Assembly (NCBI GenBank): GCA_021851335.1
Contig: JAJZEA010000020.1
Span: forward strand, 1-50,679
Length of the DNA stretch: 50,679 nt
Direction of reading: 5' to 3'
DNA from: Acidobacteriota bacterium
GTDB taxonomy: Bacteria > Acidobacteriota > Terriglobia > Terriglobales > Acidobacteriaceae
A model generated the notes under the pieces. That model ran no database searches. It saw only the letters and a program-made list of their open reading frames with translations, and was not told the origin of the DNA. Within the stretch, counting starts at the first letter, position 1. The number at the start of each line of letters is the position of its first letter. Shown one piece after another: positions 34,414 to 43,700 of this stretch. Both the position numbers and the translations under genes were made by a program.

Positions 34414-36246
34414 TTACTGCGGAGTTGATGCCGCATTGGGCTGAGCCGATTGATTTGCTGCGTTCGACGGAGAGCTTCCTGCGGTGGGCGGAACTTCGTC
34501 TCCAGTATGCGCATCGCAATGATGACCATTCACCGCATATGCGGCTTTGAGACCACGCTCAGCGGCAAGCCGAGTGTCCAGTTGGCCATCGCGCGCGGCC
34601 AGAGCAGCTTTATATTCCGCAATGGCTTCATCGCGCTTGCAACTGAGATCCAGCATCCGTCCGAGATAAATGTGCGACCACGATGTGATGCGTGGCTCTT
34701 TGGAGCTTTCTGCTGCTTTTTGAAAGTCCTCAATGGCCTGTTCTGGTTGCCCGCTCATCACCGCAACCCGCGCAAGGATAAAGTCCGCTCTACCAATTCC
34801 CTGCCCTGGGATGGACGACGGATTGGCAAGCGCCGTCTGTGCCAGGCTCGCCGCTGTTCTGGTGTCTCCGGCTTCCAGATGAGCCTCCGCAAGATCCAAC
34901 CCCTGAAGTTGCCGCGGCCTGCTTCGGCTCAGCACATCCGCATCCACTGTCTTATCAAAATCGATCTGGCGGATGACATGCGATTCATGCTCGACGTCCA
35001 TGCTGTAGACCATCTCTCCAATCACATCGGATAAGCTCGCTGGATCTTTTTCAAACTGCACCATCTGAGCATAAAAGTATTGCGTGAATACCCAGCCCTG
35101 CTGCATGTCATGCTGCACACGAGCCTGGCGCACACGCTCCATCTTCTCCGCTACTGCATTTTTTGCGCTTTCGATTTTCTCAAAGTCTTCGCGCGTAGCA
35201 TCCGGCGGAACGACATAGGGCTGGATGCCAGTATCCATCGTGCGCGCCTCAATCGCCTTGATCAGGCACTCGATCGTCAACGAGGCGACATCGCTTCGAT
35301 ACTGATAGTCAATTGGCGCATCCTGCACCAGCTTCAGCAGAGGCAGGAAGCGATCCATCGAGTCGCGGCGCTGCAGCAGCAGCGGCTCGATCAGATAATG
35401 CAGATACGTATGCCGCACCTCATTCATGGGAATCACGCCGTGCTTCGGCGAGACTACATCTACATAATCCGTGCCATAGATGCGCGCATTGATGGTGTCG
35501 GGAGAAAGCTGCGGCTCGACGACGACAAGAAAACGACGCCCTTCATAGCCTGGCACAGGCATCTTCAGGTAGTAGCTTGTGCTGAGGATCATCTTTGTTA
35601 GGCTGTCATGAAGGCTGGCGGCGACCGCATCGTATTCACGATGATGTGTGAGCCAGATGCCATGCAGATCGACGGTTGCCGCAAAGTCGCGCAGCACGGC
35701 AAGTATGCCTACGACCTGCGTCGCATCGGGTGGCATGTCGGAGAGTTCTACGGATGTCTCCAGATCCGGTGGAGGAGTCAGGTAGAGCGCGAGCGAGATG
35801 TATTGCGTCACATCCCGAATGGTGCCTGTCATGTTGTGCTGCTGAATAAAGAGACAGACTTTATCGCGCGTTTCACGTGCGGATTCGCTTGAGGCCAGAA
35901 CTTTTTCAATCTCTTGCCGAAGCTCCAGTCGGATCGGCTCACTATCGACTAATCCATCGTTGTAACCGCAGGAGTTTAGCGCCGCAGCCATCGTGAAAAC
36001 CGTCTCAGACGTTGTGAGCGAGATCGACGGACCATCGGGATCGACAAGCGAGGGAGACTTTTCATGTTTGTACATCGGAGCACCCGAAGATGACCTTGGG
36101 GCACTGGACATACTGGAAGATGGGACAGAGTTCGATGAGCTGGAACTCGATTGCCCCAGCAGGCCAGAACAAGACGCTGCGGCAAAAGCTGCCGACAAGA
36201 GGACGATACGCAAAGGCGAAGCGGATTGGAGGTGTTGCCACATCAT
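34414..36246 (-). CDS. Unrecognised exported protein with C-terminal TPR repeats
   Basis: A 610-residue protein with a signal peptide (LRIVLLSAAFAAASCSG, where Cys26 may be a lipidation site) followed by a long serine run (QSSSSSSNSVPSSSMSS). The middle, about residues 80-300, is unassigned and contains MNEVRHTYLHYLIEPLLL, an HxxxH segment. The C-terminal part, about 450-570, shows TPR-like helices: QGLDLAEAHLEAGDTRTAAS, DFILARVAVMSGQPEQAIED and HIYLGRMLDLSCKRDEAIAE. A role in protein-protein contact outside the cytoplasm is likely. I do not recognise the central domain. Confidence 0.65.
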   Translation of the reverse strand: MMWQHLQSASPLRIVLLSAAFAAASCSGLLGQSSSSSSNSVPSSSMSSAPRSSSGAPMYKHEKSPSLVDPDGPSISLTTSETVFTMAAALNSCGYNDGLVDSEPIRLELRQEIEKVLASSESARETRDKVCLFIQQHNMTGTIRDVTQYISLALYLTPPPDLETSVELSDMPPDATQVVGILAVLRDFAATVDLHGIWLTHHREYDAVAASLHDSLTKMILSTSYYLKMPVPGYEGRRFLVVVEPQLSPDTINARIYGTDYVDVVSPKHGVIPMNEVRHTYLHYLIEPLLLQRRDSMDRFLPLLKLVQDAPIDYQYRSDVASLTIECLIKAIEARTMDTGIQPYVVPPDATREDFEKIESAKNAVAEKMERVRQARVQHDMQQGWVFTQYFYAQMVQFEKDPASLSDVIGEMVYSMDVEHESHVIRQIDFDKTVDADVLSRSRPRQLQGLDLAEAHLEAGDTRTAASLAQTALANPSSIPGQGIGRADFILARVAVMSGQPEQAIEDFQKAAESSKEPRITSWSHIYLGRMLDLSCKRDEAIAEYKAALAARDGQLDTRLAAERGLKAAYAVNGHHCDAHTGDEVPPTAGSSPSNAANQSAQPNAASTPQ

Positions 36247-36302
36247 CCAGAGTCTAGTTCATTAGACACGCAAGAGAAAACCTGCCTCAGACAGCCAATA
36301 TC

Positions 36303-37580
36303 TCAAGCGGGCGCAAAAGGCATCTCGATGGAGTTGCTTTGCGGAGTAAACAGCCGCGCACCATCGTCCGTAACATGCATGTCGTCTTCCAGGCGTACGC
36401 CAAACTCTCCACGCAAATAAATTCCCGGCTCGTCCGAAAAAGTCATGTTTGCCTGAAGCGGCAACGGATTGCCCTGCACCAGATACGGCCACTCGTGCAT
36501 ATCCAGGCCAATTCCATGACCCACCCGATGCGTGAAATGCGCATATCCAGGCCCAAAGCCGGCATCTGTGATCACCTTGCGAGCGGCAGCATCCACGGCA
36601 CCGCACGGCACGCCAGGACGCGCTGCGGCAAGCGCAGCGCTCTGCGCGCGATGCACCACATCGAAGACCTGTTTCATCCGGTCCGTTGCCTTGCCAACGA
36701 CGAACGTGCGGCTGATATCGGACTGGTATCCCTGCACGATGCAGCCATCATCGAACAGCACCACACTACCCTCGCGAATCGTCTGCGGATCAGGTGATCC
36801 ATGTGGCAGAGCTGAGTACGCATCCACCTGACAACTAGCTTCGCCGGGAAAACCGGAACGCTCATAACCGCCCGCGATCCAGGATGTCACCTGCCGATTG
36901 GTGACTCCCGGAGTAATGGATTCCCAGGCAGCTCGATAGACAGAAAGCGTGACGTTGTTGGCCAATTGCATCAGAGCAAGCTCTGCCGCAGACTTGACCG
37001 CGCGGCAGCCAGCCGTCACCGGAGTGGCGCTTGCCAGAGTGAAGGCTGGCGCGGCCGTTCGAATGCCGTCTGCGAAGACAAACGGAACACGTTCTTCGAC
37101 TCCCAGTTTGCCACTTCGGAGGCCGAGGTCATTCAGCCCCTTCACTACAAGAGCGTAGGGATTTTCGTTTTCCTGCCAGGTGTAAACGCGTGAGAATTTT
37201 CCGCCGGGCGCATTTTGCATCAAATCACGCGCTCGTTCCTCTTCAAAAGTTGGCGCAACGTAAAATGGCGCTCCGTTACGCGGCAGCACGCAGACAAAAA
37301 GTCGCTCCGAGTTCCACCAGTGAATGCCAGTGAAGTAGACCAGCGACGACCCTCCCGCAAGCACGATGGCATCCAGACCTGATGCTTGCATCTTCTGCTG
37401 CGCTCGTTCATATCGCCTTTCGCGCTCCGTGAGTGAGATGGGCTGAGCTTCGGCACTGCGGTTCGGCAATTTCATCAGCGCCAGCGGCAACGACGACGAT
37501 TGCGCATCAGCGATCAGAGAGTGGGTGGCCAATGCAGGAAGAAGCAGCCCGGAGGCAGATACAAACTGCCGTCGATTCAT
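36303..37580 (-). CDS. Exported M24 family aminopeptidase (Xaa-Pro type)
   Basis: A 425-residue metallopeptidase of the pita-bread fold. The metal ligands are visible: Asp in VVLFDDGCIVQGY and SDISRTFVV, His in HRVGHGIGLDMHEWP, Glu in FSDEPGIYLRGE and Glu in GVRLEDDMHV. The N-terminal creatinase-like domain starts at about residue 58 (YERAQQKMQASGLDAIVLAG). The N-terminus MNRRQFVSASG looks like a twin-arginine signal, implying export of the folded protein. The ATG at 37580 is chosen because GAGG stands eight bases before it; a GTG at 37589 is the alternative. Confidence 0.88.
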   Translation of the reverse strand: MNRRQFVSASGLLLPALATHSLIADAQSSSLPLALMKLPNRSAEAQPISLTERERRYERAQQKMQASGLDAIVLAGGSSLVYFTGIHWWNSERLFVCVLPRNGAPFYVAPTFEEERARDLMQNAPGGKFSRVYTWQENENPYALVVKGLNDLGLRSGKLGVEERVPFVFADGIRTAAPAFTLASATPVTAGCRAVKSAAELALMQLANNVTLSVYRAAWESITPGVTNRQVTSWIAGGYERSGFPGEASCQVDAYSALPHGSPDPQTIREGSVVLFDDGCIVQGYQSDISRTFVVGKATDRMKQVFDVVHRAQSAALAAARPGVPCGAVDAAARKVITDAGFGPGYAHFTHRVGHGIGLDMHEWPYLVQGNPLPLQANMTFSDEPGIYLRGEFGVRLEDDMHVTDDGARLFTPQSNSIEMPFAPA

Positions 37581-37664
37581 CACACTCACCTCAAAGTATT
37601 CTTCTGGCTGAACTGGAATCGAGAAAAGAAAAGATCAGGCAAGCGACACATTGAGAACGAGTGC

Positions 37665-38369
37665 TTAACCATGCACGGAAACATCGGCGAATGAGAGCAC
37701 GGCCAGCCCGCGCACCGGCTTGCCGTAGACGCGTGCAGGCTCAAAGATGCTGAAGAGCAGTTTATCTTCGATCGCCGAACGCGTTCTGGAGTCGTTGGGT
37801 CCGGAGACAATTCGGTAGTCATAAACAAGACCATCCGGATTGACATACGCTTCAACCACGATTGGAGCCGTCGCGTTGCCGATCGATCCATCTCCCTCAA
37901 CAGCGGGTAGCTCATACAGCAGACGGGGTGAAGTCGCAGCCCCCAGCGGCTCGTCCAACGCAGCGGCTTTTTCCGGGCGCGCAAAAAGCCCCACCGTCAG
38001 CGCGACCGAACCAAGCAACAAGACTGCACTGGCTAATCCCATAGACAGTTGCAGAAGAAACGGGCCGATACTGTTCGACCAGAGTATCTTCCAGGCGGGA
38101 ATAAGAGTGCTTATACTCGCTCGACGCTCCTGATCCAGGGCAACGCGAATGCGAAGTGGCAGGTCGCGCGGCGCCTTCTGGGTAGCTTGTGCCGTGCTGA
38201 GTAAGGAGAGCGCACGCAGCAGCGATTCTTGTTCGTGAAACTCCTCGGCGCAGTCCTTGCATCCGTCCAGATGCTGGTGAATCCTCTGCATCTCTTGGCC
38301 GGAGAGACGACCATCCAGGCACTCGCAAAAACGAGAACGAATATTTCCGCAAAGATGATTCAAAGTCAT
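37665..38369 (-). CDS. Anti-sigma factor with zinc finger and TonB-C-like domain
   Basis: A 234-residue membrane protein. Residues 1-50 form a ZAS zinc-finger anti-sigma domain with the H-x3-C-x2-C motif (HQHLDGCKDCAEEF). A transmembrane helix lies at about residues 108-130 (LSMGLASAVLLLGSVALTVG). The periplasmic part, from about 165, reads PIVVEAYVNPDGLVYDYRIV and FEPARVYGKPVRGLAVLSF, a pattern like the TonB C-terminal domain. Its ATG overlaps the sigma factor stop (ATGA), so the two are coupled. It should hold the sigma factor at the membrane until a periplasmic signal comes. Confidence 0.8.
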   Translation of the reverse strand: MTLNHLCGNIRSRFCECLDGRLSGQEMQRIHQHLDGCKDCAEEFHEQESLLRALSLLSTAQATQKAPRDLPLRIRVALDQERRASISTLIPAWKILWSNSIGPFLLQLSMGLASAVLLLGSVALTVGLFARPEKAAALDEPLGAATSPRLLYELPAVEGDGSIGNATAPIVVEAYVNPDGLVYDYRIVSGPNDSRTRSAIEDKLLFSIFEPARVYGKPVRGLAVLSFADVSVHG

Positions 38370-39037
38370 GATGCCTCCTGGCGGTGCATGACTCCAGGGG
38401 GAGCGGTAAAACAGGTTTGGTTTATGCTTGCTCGCTGCAGAATCTGGCGCAGGCTGCTCCGCCCGCGCGCCAGACGAGATTTCACGGTGCCGACGTGAAT
38501 GCCCAGCATCTGCGCAATTTCCTCGTAGGAAAAACCTTCCACATCGCGCAAAATGACAGTCATCCGAAATGGCTCGGGAAGCTTTTGCAAGGCATCTTCG
38601 AGCCGCTGGTAGGCTTCCCGCTGGAAGAGCATTTCATCGGGCTTGTCAGCAGGGTCTTCAAGCATGTCCATCAGACGCAGCCTTTCATCCCCATCATCGC
38701 CGCCGGTCTCTGTTTCCAGCGTAATCTCCTGACGCTTGTGGCGCGCCCACCAGCGGCGCTGATTTAATCCCTCGTGCAACGCAATGCGATAAATCCATGT
38801 GCAAAGCGAAGACTCCTGATGAAAACCGCCAATTCCGCGAAAAACCTTCACAAATACTTCCTGCGTCAGGTCAGCTGCATCTGCCGGATCACGAACCGTG
38901 CGCACCAGCAAGCTGTAGATAGGCTGGTGATACCGCGTGATGAGCCAGGCAAACGCATCCTCTGAGCCTGCCTGTAGCTCCTGAATCAGCGCCGCTTCCG
39001 GCGCATTCCCCGCGATCACACTGGTCAGATTCCCCAA
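38366..39037 (-). CDS. ECF RNA polymerase sigma factor (RpoE-like)
   Basis: A 223-residue extracytoplasmic-function sigma factor. Region 2 is AFAWLITRYHQPIYSLLVRT with DPADAADLTQEVFVKVFRGI, and region 4 is LPEPFRMTVILRDVEGFSYE followed by EIAQMLGIHVGTVKSRLARG. It directs RNA polymerase to a stress regulon, held back by the anti-sigma factor encoded just behind it. A TTG start at 39037 is preferred because GGGGGAG lies six bases upstream; TTG at 39058 would add seven residues. No ATG is available in frame. Confidence 0.9.
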   Translation of the reverse strand: MGNLTSVIAGNAPEAALIQELQAGSEDAFAWLITRYHQPIYSLLVRTVRDPADAADLTQEVFVKVFRGIGGFHQESSLCTWIYRIALHEGLNQRRWWARHKRQEITLETETGGDDGDERLRLMDMLEDPADKPDEMLFQREAYQRLEDALQKLPEPFRMTVILRDVEGFSYEEIAQMLGIHVGTVKSRLARGRSSLRQILQRASINQTCFTAPPGVMHRQEAS

Positions 39038-39209
39038 ATCCCACTCCCCCGACGACAAAATCCATTGCCAACACCTTAACTCAGACGACTAACTTCTGGC
39101 ATCAAAAATCGCCATGGGAGGCGGATTTGCAGCAGATTTCCGGATTTGCTGTACGCTACACTGGAAGCGAACCGCGGTGATAGAACCGTCCGCCTTCACA
39201 GGAAATGAT

Positions 39210-39632
39210 ATGACCAAGCCAGCCCCAGAAAGCTTGACTGATCCACCGATTCAACGAAGCGAAGCGGAGTGGCGAGCGATGCTCACGCCAGAGCAGTACC
39301 ATGTGCTGCGGGAAAAAGGTACAGAGCGACCCTACACCGGAGCGTTGACGCAGAATCACGACACCGGCAACTATCACTGCGCAGGCTGCGGAGCCTTGCT
39401 TTTCACCAGCGAAGCCAAGTTTGATTCCGGCTGCGGATGGCCCAGCTTTTACCTGCCCGCAGAAAGTGCTGGCATTACCGAGCATGAAGATTTGAGCTAT
39501 GGCATGCGCCGCATCGAGGTTACCTGTGGGCAATGTGGCGGACACCTGGGCCACGTCTTCCCCGACGGCCCCAAACCAACCGGGCTTCGCTACTGCATCA
39601 ACTCTGCCTCACTCACCTTCGAACGTCGCTGA
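39210..39632 (+). CDS. msrB: Peptide methionine (R)-S-oxide reductase MsrB
   Basis: A 140-residue repair enzyme for oxidised methionine. Zinc is bound by Cys57/Cys60 ([10 protein letters not shown]) and Cys106/Cys109 ([13 protein letters not shown]). The catalytic cysteine is Cys129 in [24 protein letters not shown] carries the likely recycling Cys75. All key residues are present. The ATG at 39210 has AGGA about seven bases upstream; the open frame reaches 39114 but has no homology there. No export signal, so it should be cytoplasmic. Confidence 0.95.
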   Translation: MTKPAPESLTDPPIQRSEAEWRAMLTPEQYHVLREKGTERPYTGALTQNHDTGNYHCAGCGALLFTSEAKFDSGCGWPSFYLPAESAGITEHEDLSYGMRRIEVTCGQCGGHLGHVFPDGPKPTGLRYCINSASLTFERR

Positions 39633-39652
39633 GACTCCAATCCCGTTTTTGC

Positions 39653-39680
39653 TTGAAAACCAGGACACTGCGCGTATGCT
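39653..39680 (+). promoter_or_regulatory. Predicted promoter giving a leaderless transcript
   Basis: TTGAAA (39653-39658), 16 bases, TATGCT (39675-39680). The expected start, about seven bases after the -10, falls on the A of the ATG at 39687. No ribosome site precedes that ATG. Confidence 0.45.
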
Positions 39681-39686
39681 GTGGCT

Positions 39687-40718
39687 ATGTTTGCCCAACG
39701 AGCCTTGTACGCTGTTCTCGCGACAGCCATCCTGACGCTTCCCCTGAGTCTGCACGCGGCTGGCACTGGACCGAAGGTGACGGAAGCAGATCACGCATTG
39801 GAGACTCAACTTGCAGCGATTGCAGCCAACCATCAGGGACGTCTCACCGTGTTTGCTGAGAATCTGAAAACCGGCAAGACGGCTGCTTTGAATGCCAATG
39901 AACCAGTGCAAACAGCCTCGGTGATCAAGCTGACCATCCTGCTCCATGTTGCCGAAGAGCTGCGCACCGGACAGGCTTCGCTGGAGGAAAAACTGGTGCT
40001 GACCCCGGAGAATCAGGCGCCTGGCTCCGGGGTGCTCAATGATCTGGATACTCCTCTGACGCTGACCTTGCGCGACGTGCTGACGCTGATGGTGGTCTTG
40101 AGTGACAACACGGCAACCAATATCGCGATTGATCGCTTTGGGCTGAAGTCAATCAACGCAACCATCCTCGCCGCGGGTTTGCACAATACTTGGCTATACA
40201 AGAAGGTCTTCCGCCCGGCCACTGAGCCGATGCCTGCCGATCAGCCGAAGTTTGGCCTGGGAAAAACGACGGCGCGCGAGATGGCCTCCGTGATGGTGCG
40301 TCTGGTGGAGTGCAGGCTCGACCTGAACGGCGGACCACCGCTGCCAAAAGATGGCCCAATCTGCGGCGCAATATTGACGATGCTGCGTGAGCAACAGGAT
40401 CGCGACGGATTGCCACGCTATCTGGAGACGTTGGACACCAGCGAGCAAGGTTCGGCCATTGGCAACAAGACCGGCGCTTTGGACGCCGTGCGCAACGACG
40501 TTGCGGTGATTGCATCGAAATCAGGACCGATCGTGATTGCCGCCTTCACACAATCCAATACCGACCAGCGATGGACGGGCGACAATGAGGCGGAAAAGGC
40601 CCTGGGGAGAGTAGGAAAAGCCATCGTGGAAGCCTGGTCGCCAGAGGGGCTTGATCCTTCTGTGATGAACTGGAAGAATCCGCTGGCGCAATCCGCGATG
40701 CCATCACCTGCTCCATAA
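39687..40718 (+). CDS. Exported class A beta-lactamase-like serine hydrolase
   Basis: A 343-residue protein with signal peptide MFAQRALYAVLATAILTLPL. The penicillin-binding fold motifs are present: S-x-x-K at Ser78-Lys81 (TASVIKLTILL), S-D-N at 139-141 (VVLSDNTATN) and K-T-G in GNKTGALDAVRND. The omega-loop Glu (usually ExxLN) is not evident; the matching region reads VFRPATEPMP. Without that Glu, deacylation of beta-lactams may be poor, so it might be a peptidase or esterase relative rather than a real resistance enzyme. A GTG at 39681 would add two residues. Confidence 0.8.
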   Translation: MFAQRALYAVLATAILTLPLSLHAAGTGPKVTEADHALETQLAAIAANHQGRLTVFAENLKTGKTAALNANEPVQTASVIKLTILLHVAEELRTGQASLEEKLVLTPENQAPGSGVLNDLDTPLTLTLRDVLTLMVVLSDNTATNIAIDRFGLKSINATILAAGLHNTWLYKKVFRPATEPMPADQPKFGLGKTTAREMASVMVRLVECRLDLNGGPPLPKDGPICGAILTMLREQQDRDGLPRYLETLDTSEQGSAIGNKTGALDAVRNDVAVIASKSGPIVIAAFTQSNTDQRWTGDNEAEKALGRVGKAIVEAWSPEGLDPSVMNWKNPLAQSAMPSPAP

Positions 40719-40762
40719 AACGCTTCTGCCTGTCTGAATGGAATTGGCTCCCTTACCAGACT

Positions 40763-43700
40763 TCAGTAAATCAGCTTCAGAGATAATTGAATCTGGCGTG
40801 AGGTGCCGGCGGTCTTGCTGATCTCGCCAAATCCAGCTCCGACGATTGTGTTTGCGGGCAGCCCCATATCCACAATGTTGAAGAGGTTGAAAAACTCTCC
40901 GCGAAACTGCATATCCACCAGTTCTGAACCGCTTTTTCGATGCCCGTAAGGTGTGTCCTTGATGAGCGCAAAGTCGTAGTCATAATAGGCAGGACCACGG
41001 AAAGTATTGCGACCAAGCGTGCCGAAACGCCCCTGATTTGGCCCTGTGCCTCCGGGTATATGAATGGGAATAGAAAAGTACGATGCGTTGTCAGCTCCCA
41101 GGCCGAAATAGTCTTCGCGCTTCTTTCGCGCAGTGGAGAGCTGGGGTTTTCCCACCTGATCCGGGCGGTCGACCCCATTGGCACCATAGCCTGTTTGTTG
41201 AATTCCTGAGAGTACCGTAAATGGCGAGCCGCTGGCGATGCTGGAAATGCTTAGCAACTCCCAGCCGGCGGTCACGCCGCTGCGCAACGGATGCAACAGT
41301 GCGATCTGATTCAGATGAAGATCCTGAGCCACGCTGAGGGTAAAGCTGTGCGTCACATCGAACGTGGATGGTCCCTTCTCTGCGTGTGTATTTGTGGGGT
41401 TCTGTGGAAACGCCGGAGCCACTGCGCCGGTTCCGCCAGAGATAAATCCACCCGAGACTGAACTGGTATCGTCAATCGACTTTGACCACGAGTAGCCAGC
41501 CTGCACCCCGGGACCACCATGAGCAAATGTGCCTTGTAGTGAGGTTTGCAATGCATGATAGGTGGAGTGCGAAGTGTTGGTAATCACCTGCTCCAGTCCA
41601 AATCCCCCAATGATGTTTCCATTGTTGTCAAAGGTCGTGTAGGGCGCTTCCGCAGGGCCTGCGCCGAGATATGCATTCGGAAATGCCTCGCGCGGCAAAT
41701 GGACTCCTGCCGTTCCTACATAAGCAGCGTCGGCAACCAGATTACCAATCTTATGCTCGAATCCAAGAGTCCACGTATACAGCCACGCATTGCCAAACTT
41801 GGGATCGATGGAGCTAAGCGCCAGAGGCGAAACAGCCTTCGAAGGCGTGAGCGCCGCTAGATCCTGCTCATAGCGATTCAGGTCCATCACTGTATTCGCG
41901 GGCACGGCCTTGGTGTTTCCACTTGCAAAAATATTGGCTCCTTGTGGCGTGTAGACATTCGGTAGCTCGTTCGGCGTGATCTGGTAGCCATAAGGAATCG
42001 GCGCACCCGATGCGGAAGTCAGATGTGGATAGACGACAAAGGGTGTTGATCCCGTGAGAAAGTTGTCCTGCCAGATGTTTGGCGGAATGATGGTGATCCC
42101 GCCACCGGCGTGGATCTGAAATCCCCTGGGCGCTGCCCAGCTAAGCTGCACGCGGGGCATGAACCCGTTTTTCTGGAAGCGATAGCCGGGCTGAGGGTTG
42201 ATGACATACTCCTGCTGGATGCCCCCTCCGGGCGTAGGCGTAAAGCTAAGACCTGAGGTACGGTTGGCGCGCTCGGAGATGGGTGTATACAACTCCCAGC
42301 GCAGTCCGTAATCGAGCGTAAGCGAAGAGTCTATTCGCCAGGTGTCCTGAGCATAGAGCGCCCAGGCATTTCGATTGATGGCGGCCGGGCCGATATGCGC
42401 GCCGTTGGAAAAATATGGCGGCGCAACGGCAACTGTGTACTGGAATGGACTGCCGACGAGAAAGCTGCTGAGCGTATCCGGCAGCGGGCTGCCCGGCTGC
42501 ACATCATGCTGACCGCTCGCCGAGCGGATATACACGGGCGAATACGCCGTGCCTCCTCCGAAGTCATACTCGCCGTTGGGGCTTATACCAAAGTAGGTGG
42601 TGTCGCGGTTCAGCCTCGCTTCCCCGCCAAACTGCATCAGATGGCTGCCGCGCGTCCAGCTGAACGATTGTTGGCCCTGAAAAAGATTTCCAAATGCGCT
42701 CATGACAGAGCCGCCAGCGGAGTCGAATGGCTCAAAGAGACCGTCGTTGAATTTTACCGCCGGGTCAGTGTGGTCAGGCGTTGGAAAACCAGGCGTAGTG
42801 CGCGTAGCGCTGAGAGAGGTGCTGAAGGTAAAGTGAGGCGTTACTTCGTGGCGCAGATTGATCAGTCCATTGGACTGGTGATCCACATACTGTATCCCAA
42901 AAGCTGGATCGATCGTGGTCTGGTCGGGATTCGTCGTCGGACCGGTCAGATGATCCCACACATAGCGGCCCATCAGTTGCGTTTTATCCGAAAGCTGCTC
43001 ATCGATACGCAGAGAAAACTGGTTTGCGTTGGTAATCACCTTGGAGGAGGTTGCAAAGGTTTCGGCTCCATATGCGCCGCTAGGCAGGTTGGGGAGTGGA
43101 TATCGCGCCAGAATTGCTGCAATCGCAGGATTCACGGGTACATAGAGCGTGTCCGTCTGGCCCGGCGCAACTGGGATTGTGTCCATGCCTGTCCGCTGCA
43201 ATGCCGTGGGCACAGGCAGTACCTGCGTGGTTCCTAGTACCTGTCGGAAGCCCTGGTACTGACCAAAATAAAAGGTCTTTCCATGACCATCGTAGAGATG
43301 GGGAAGCACAATAGGACCGCCATTAGTGAAGCCAAATTCGTTCCGGCGAAATGGTGGCAGGCGCCCCGGATTGATTGGTGAGGAGTAGTCAAAGTAGTTG
43401 CGCGCGTCAAAAGCCGAGTTCCGCACAAACTCAAAGACCGATCCATGAAATCCGGCGCTGCCGGAGCGGGTAATGATGTTTGTAAAGCCGGAGGCTCCTC
43501 GACCAATCTGCGCGGGCATCCAGCCGGAACTCGACTGAATGCTGTCAATGGCGTCCACGTCAAAGTTCGTGAACGTCGCGCCACCCATCTCAGGATCGCT
43601 GATGTCTGCGCCGTCCATGGCGAACGTCGCTTCCACTCCGCGCTGACCATCGATGGCAAACTGTTGCGTGAAGTTGGTTGCCCCGTTCGTATCCGTCATG

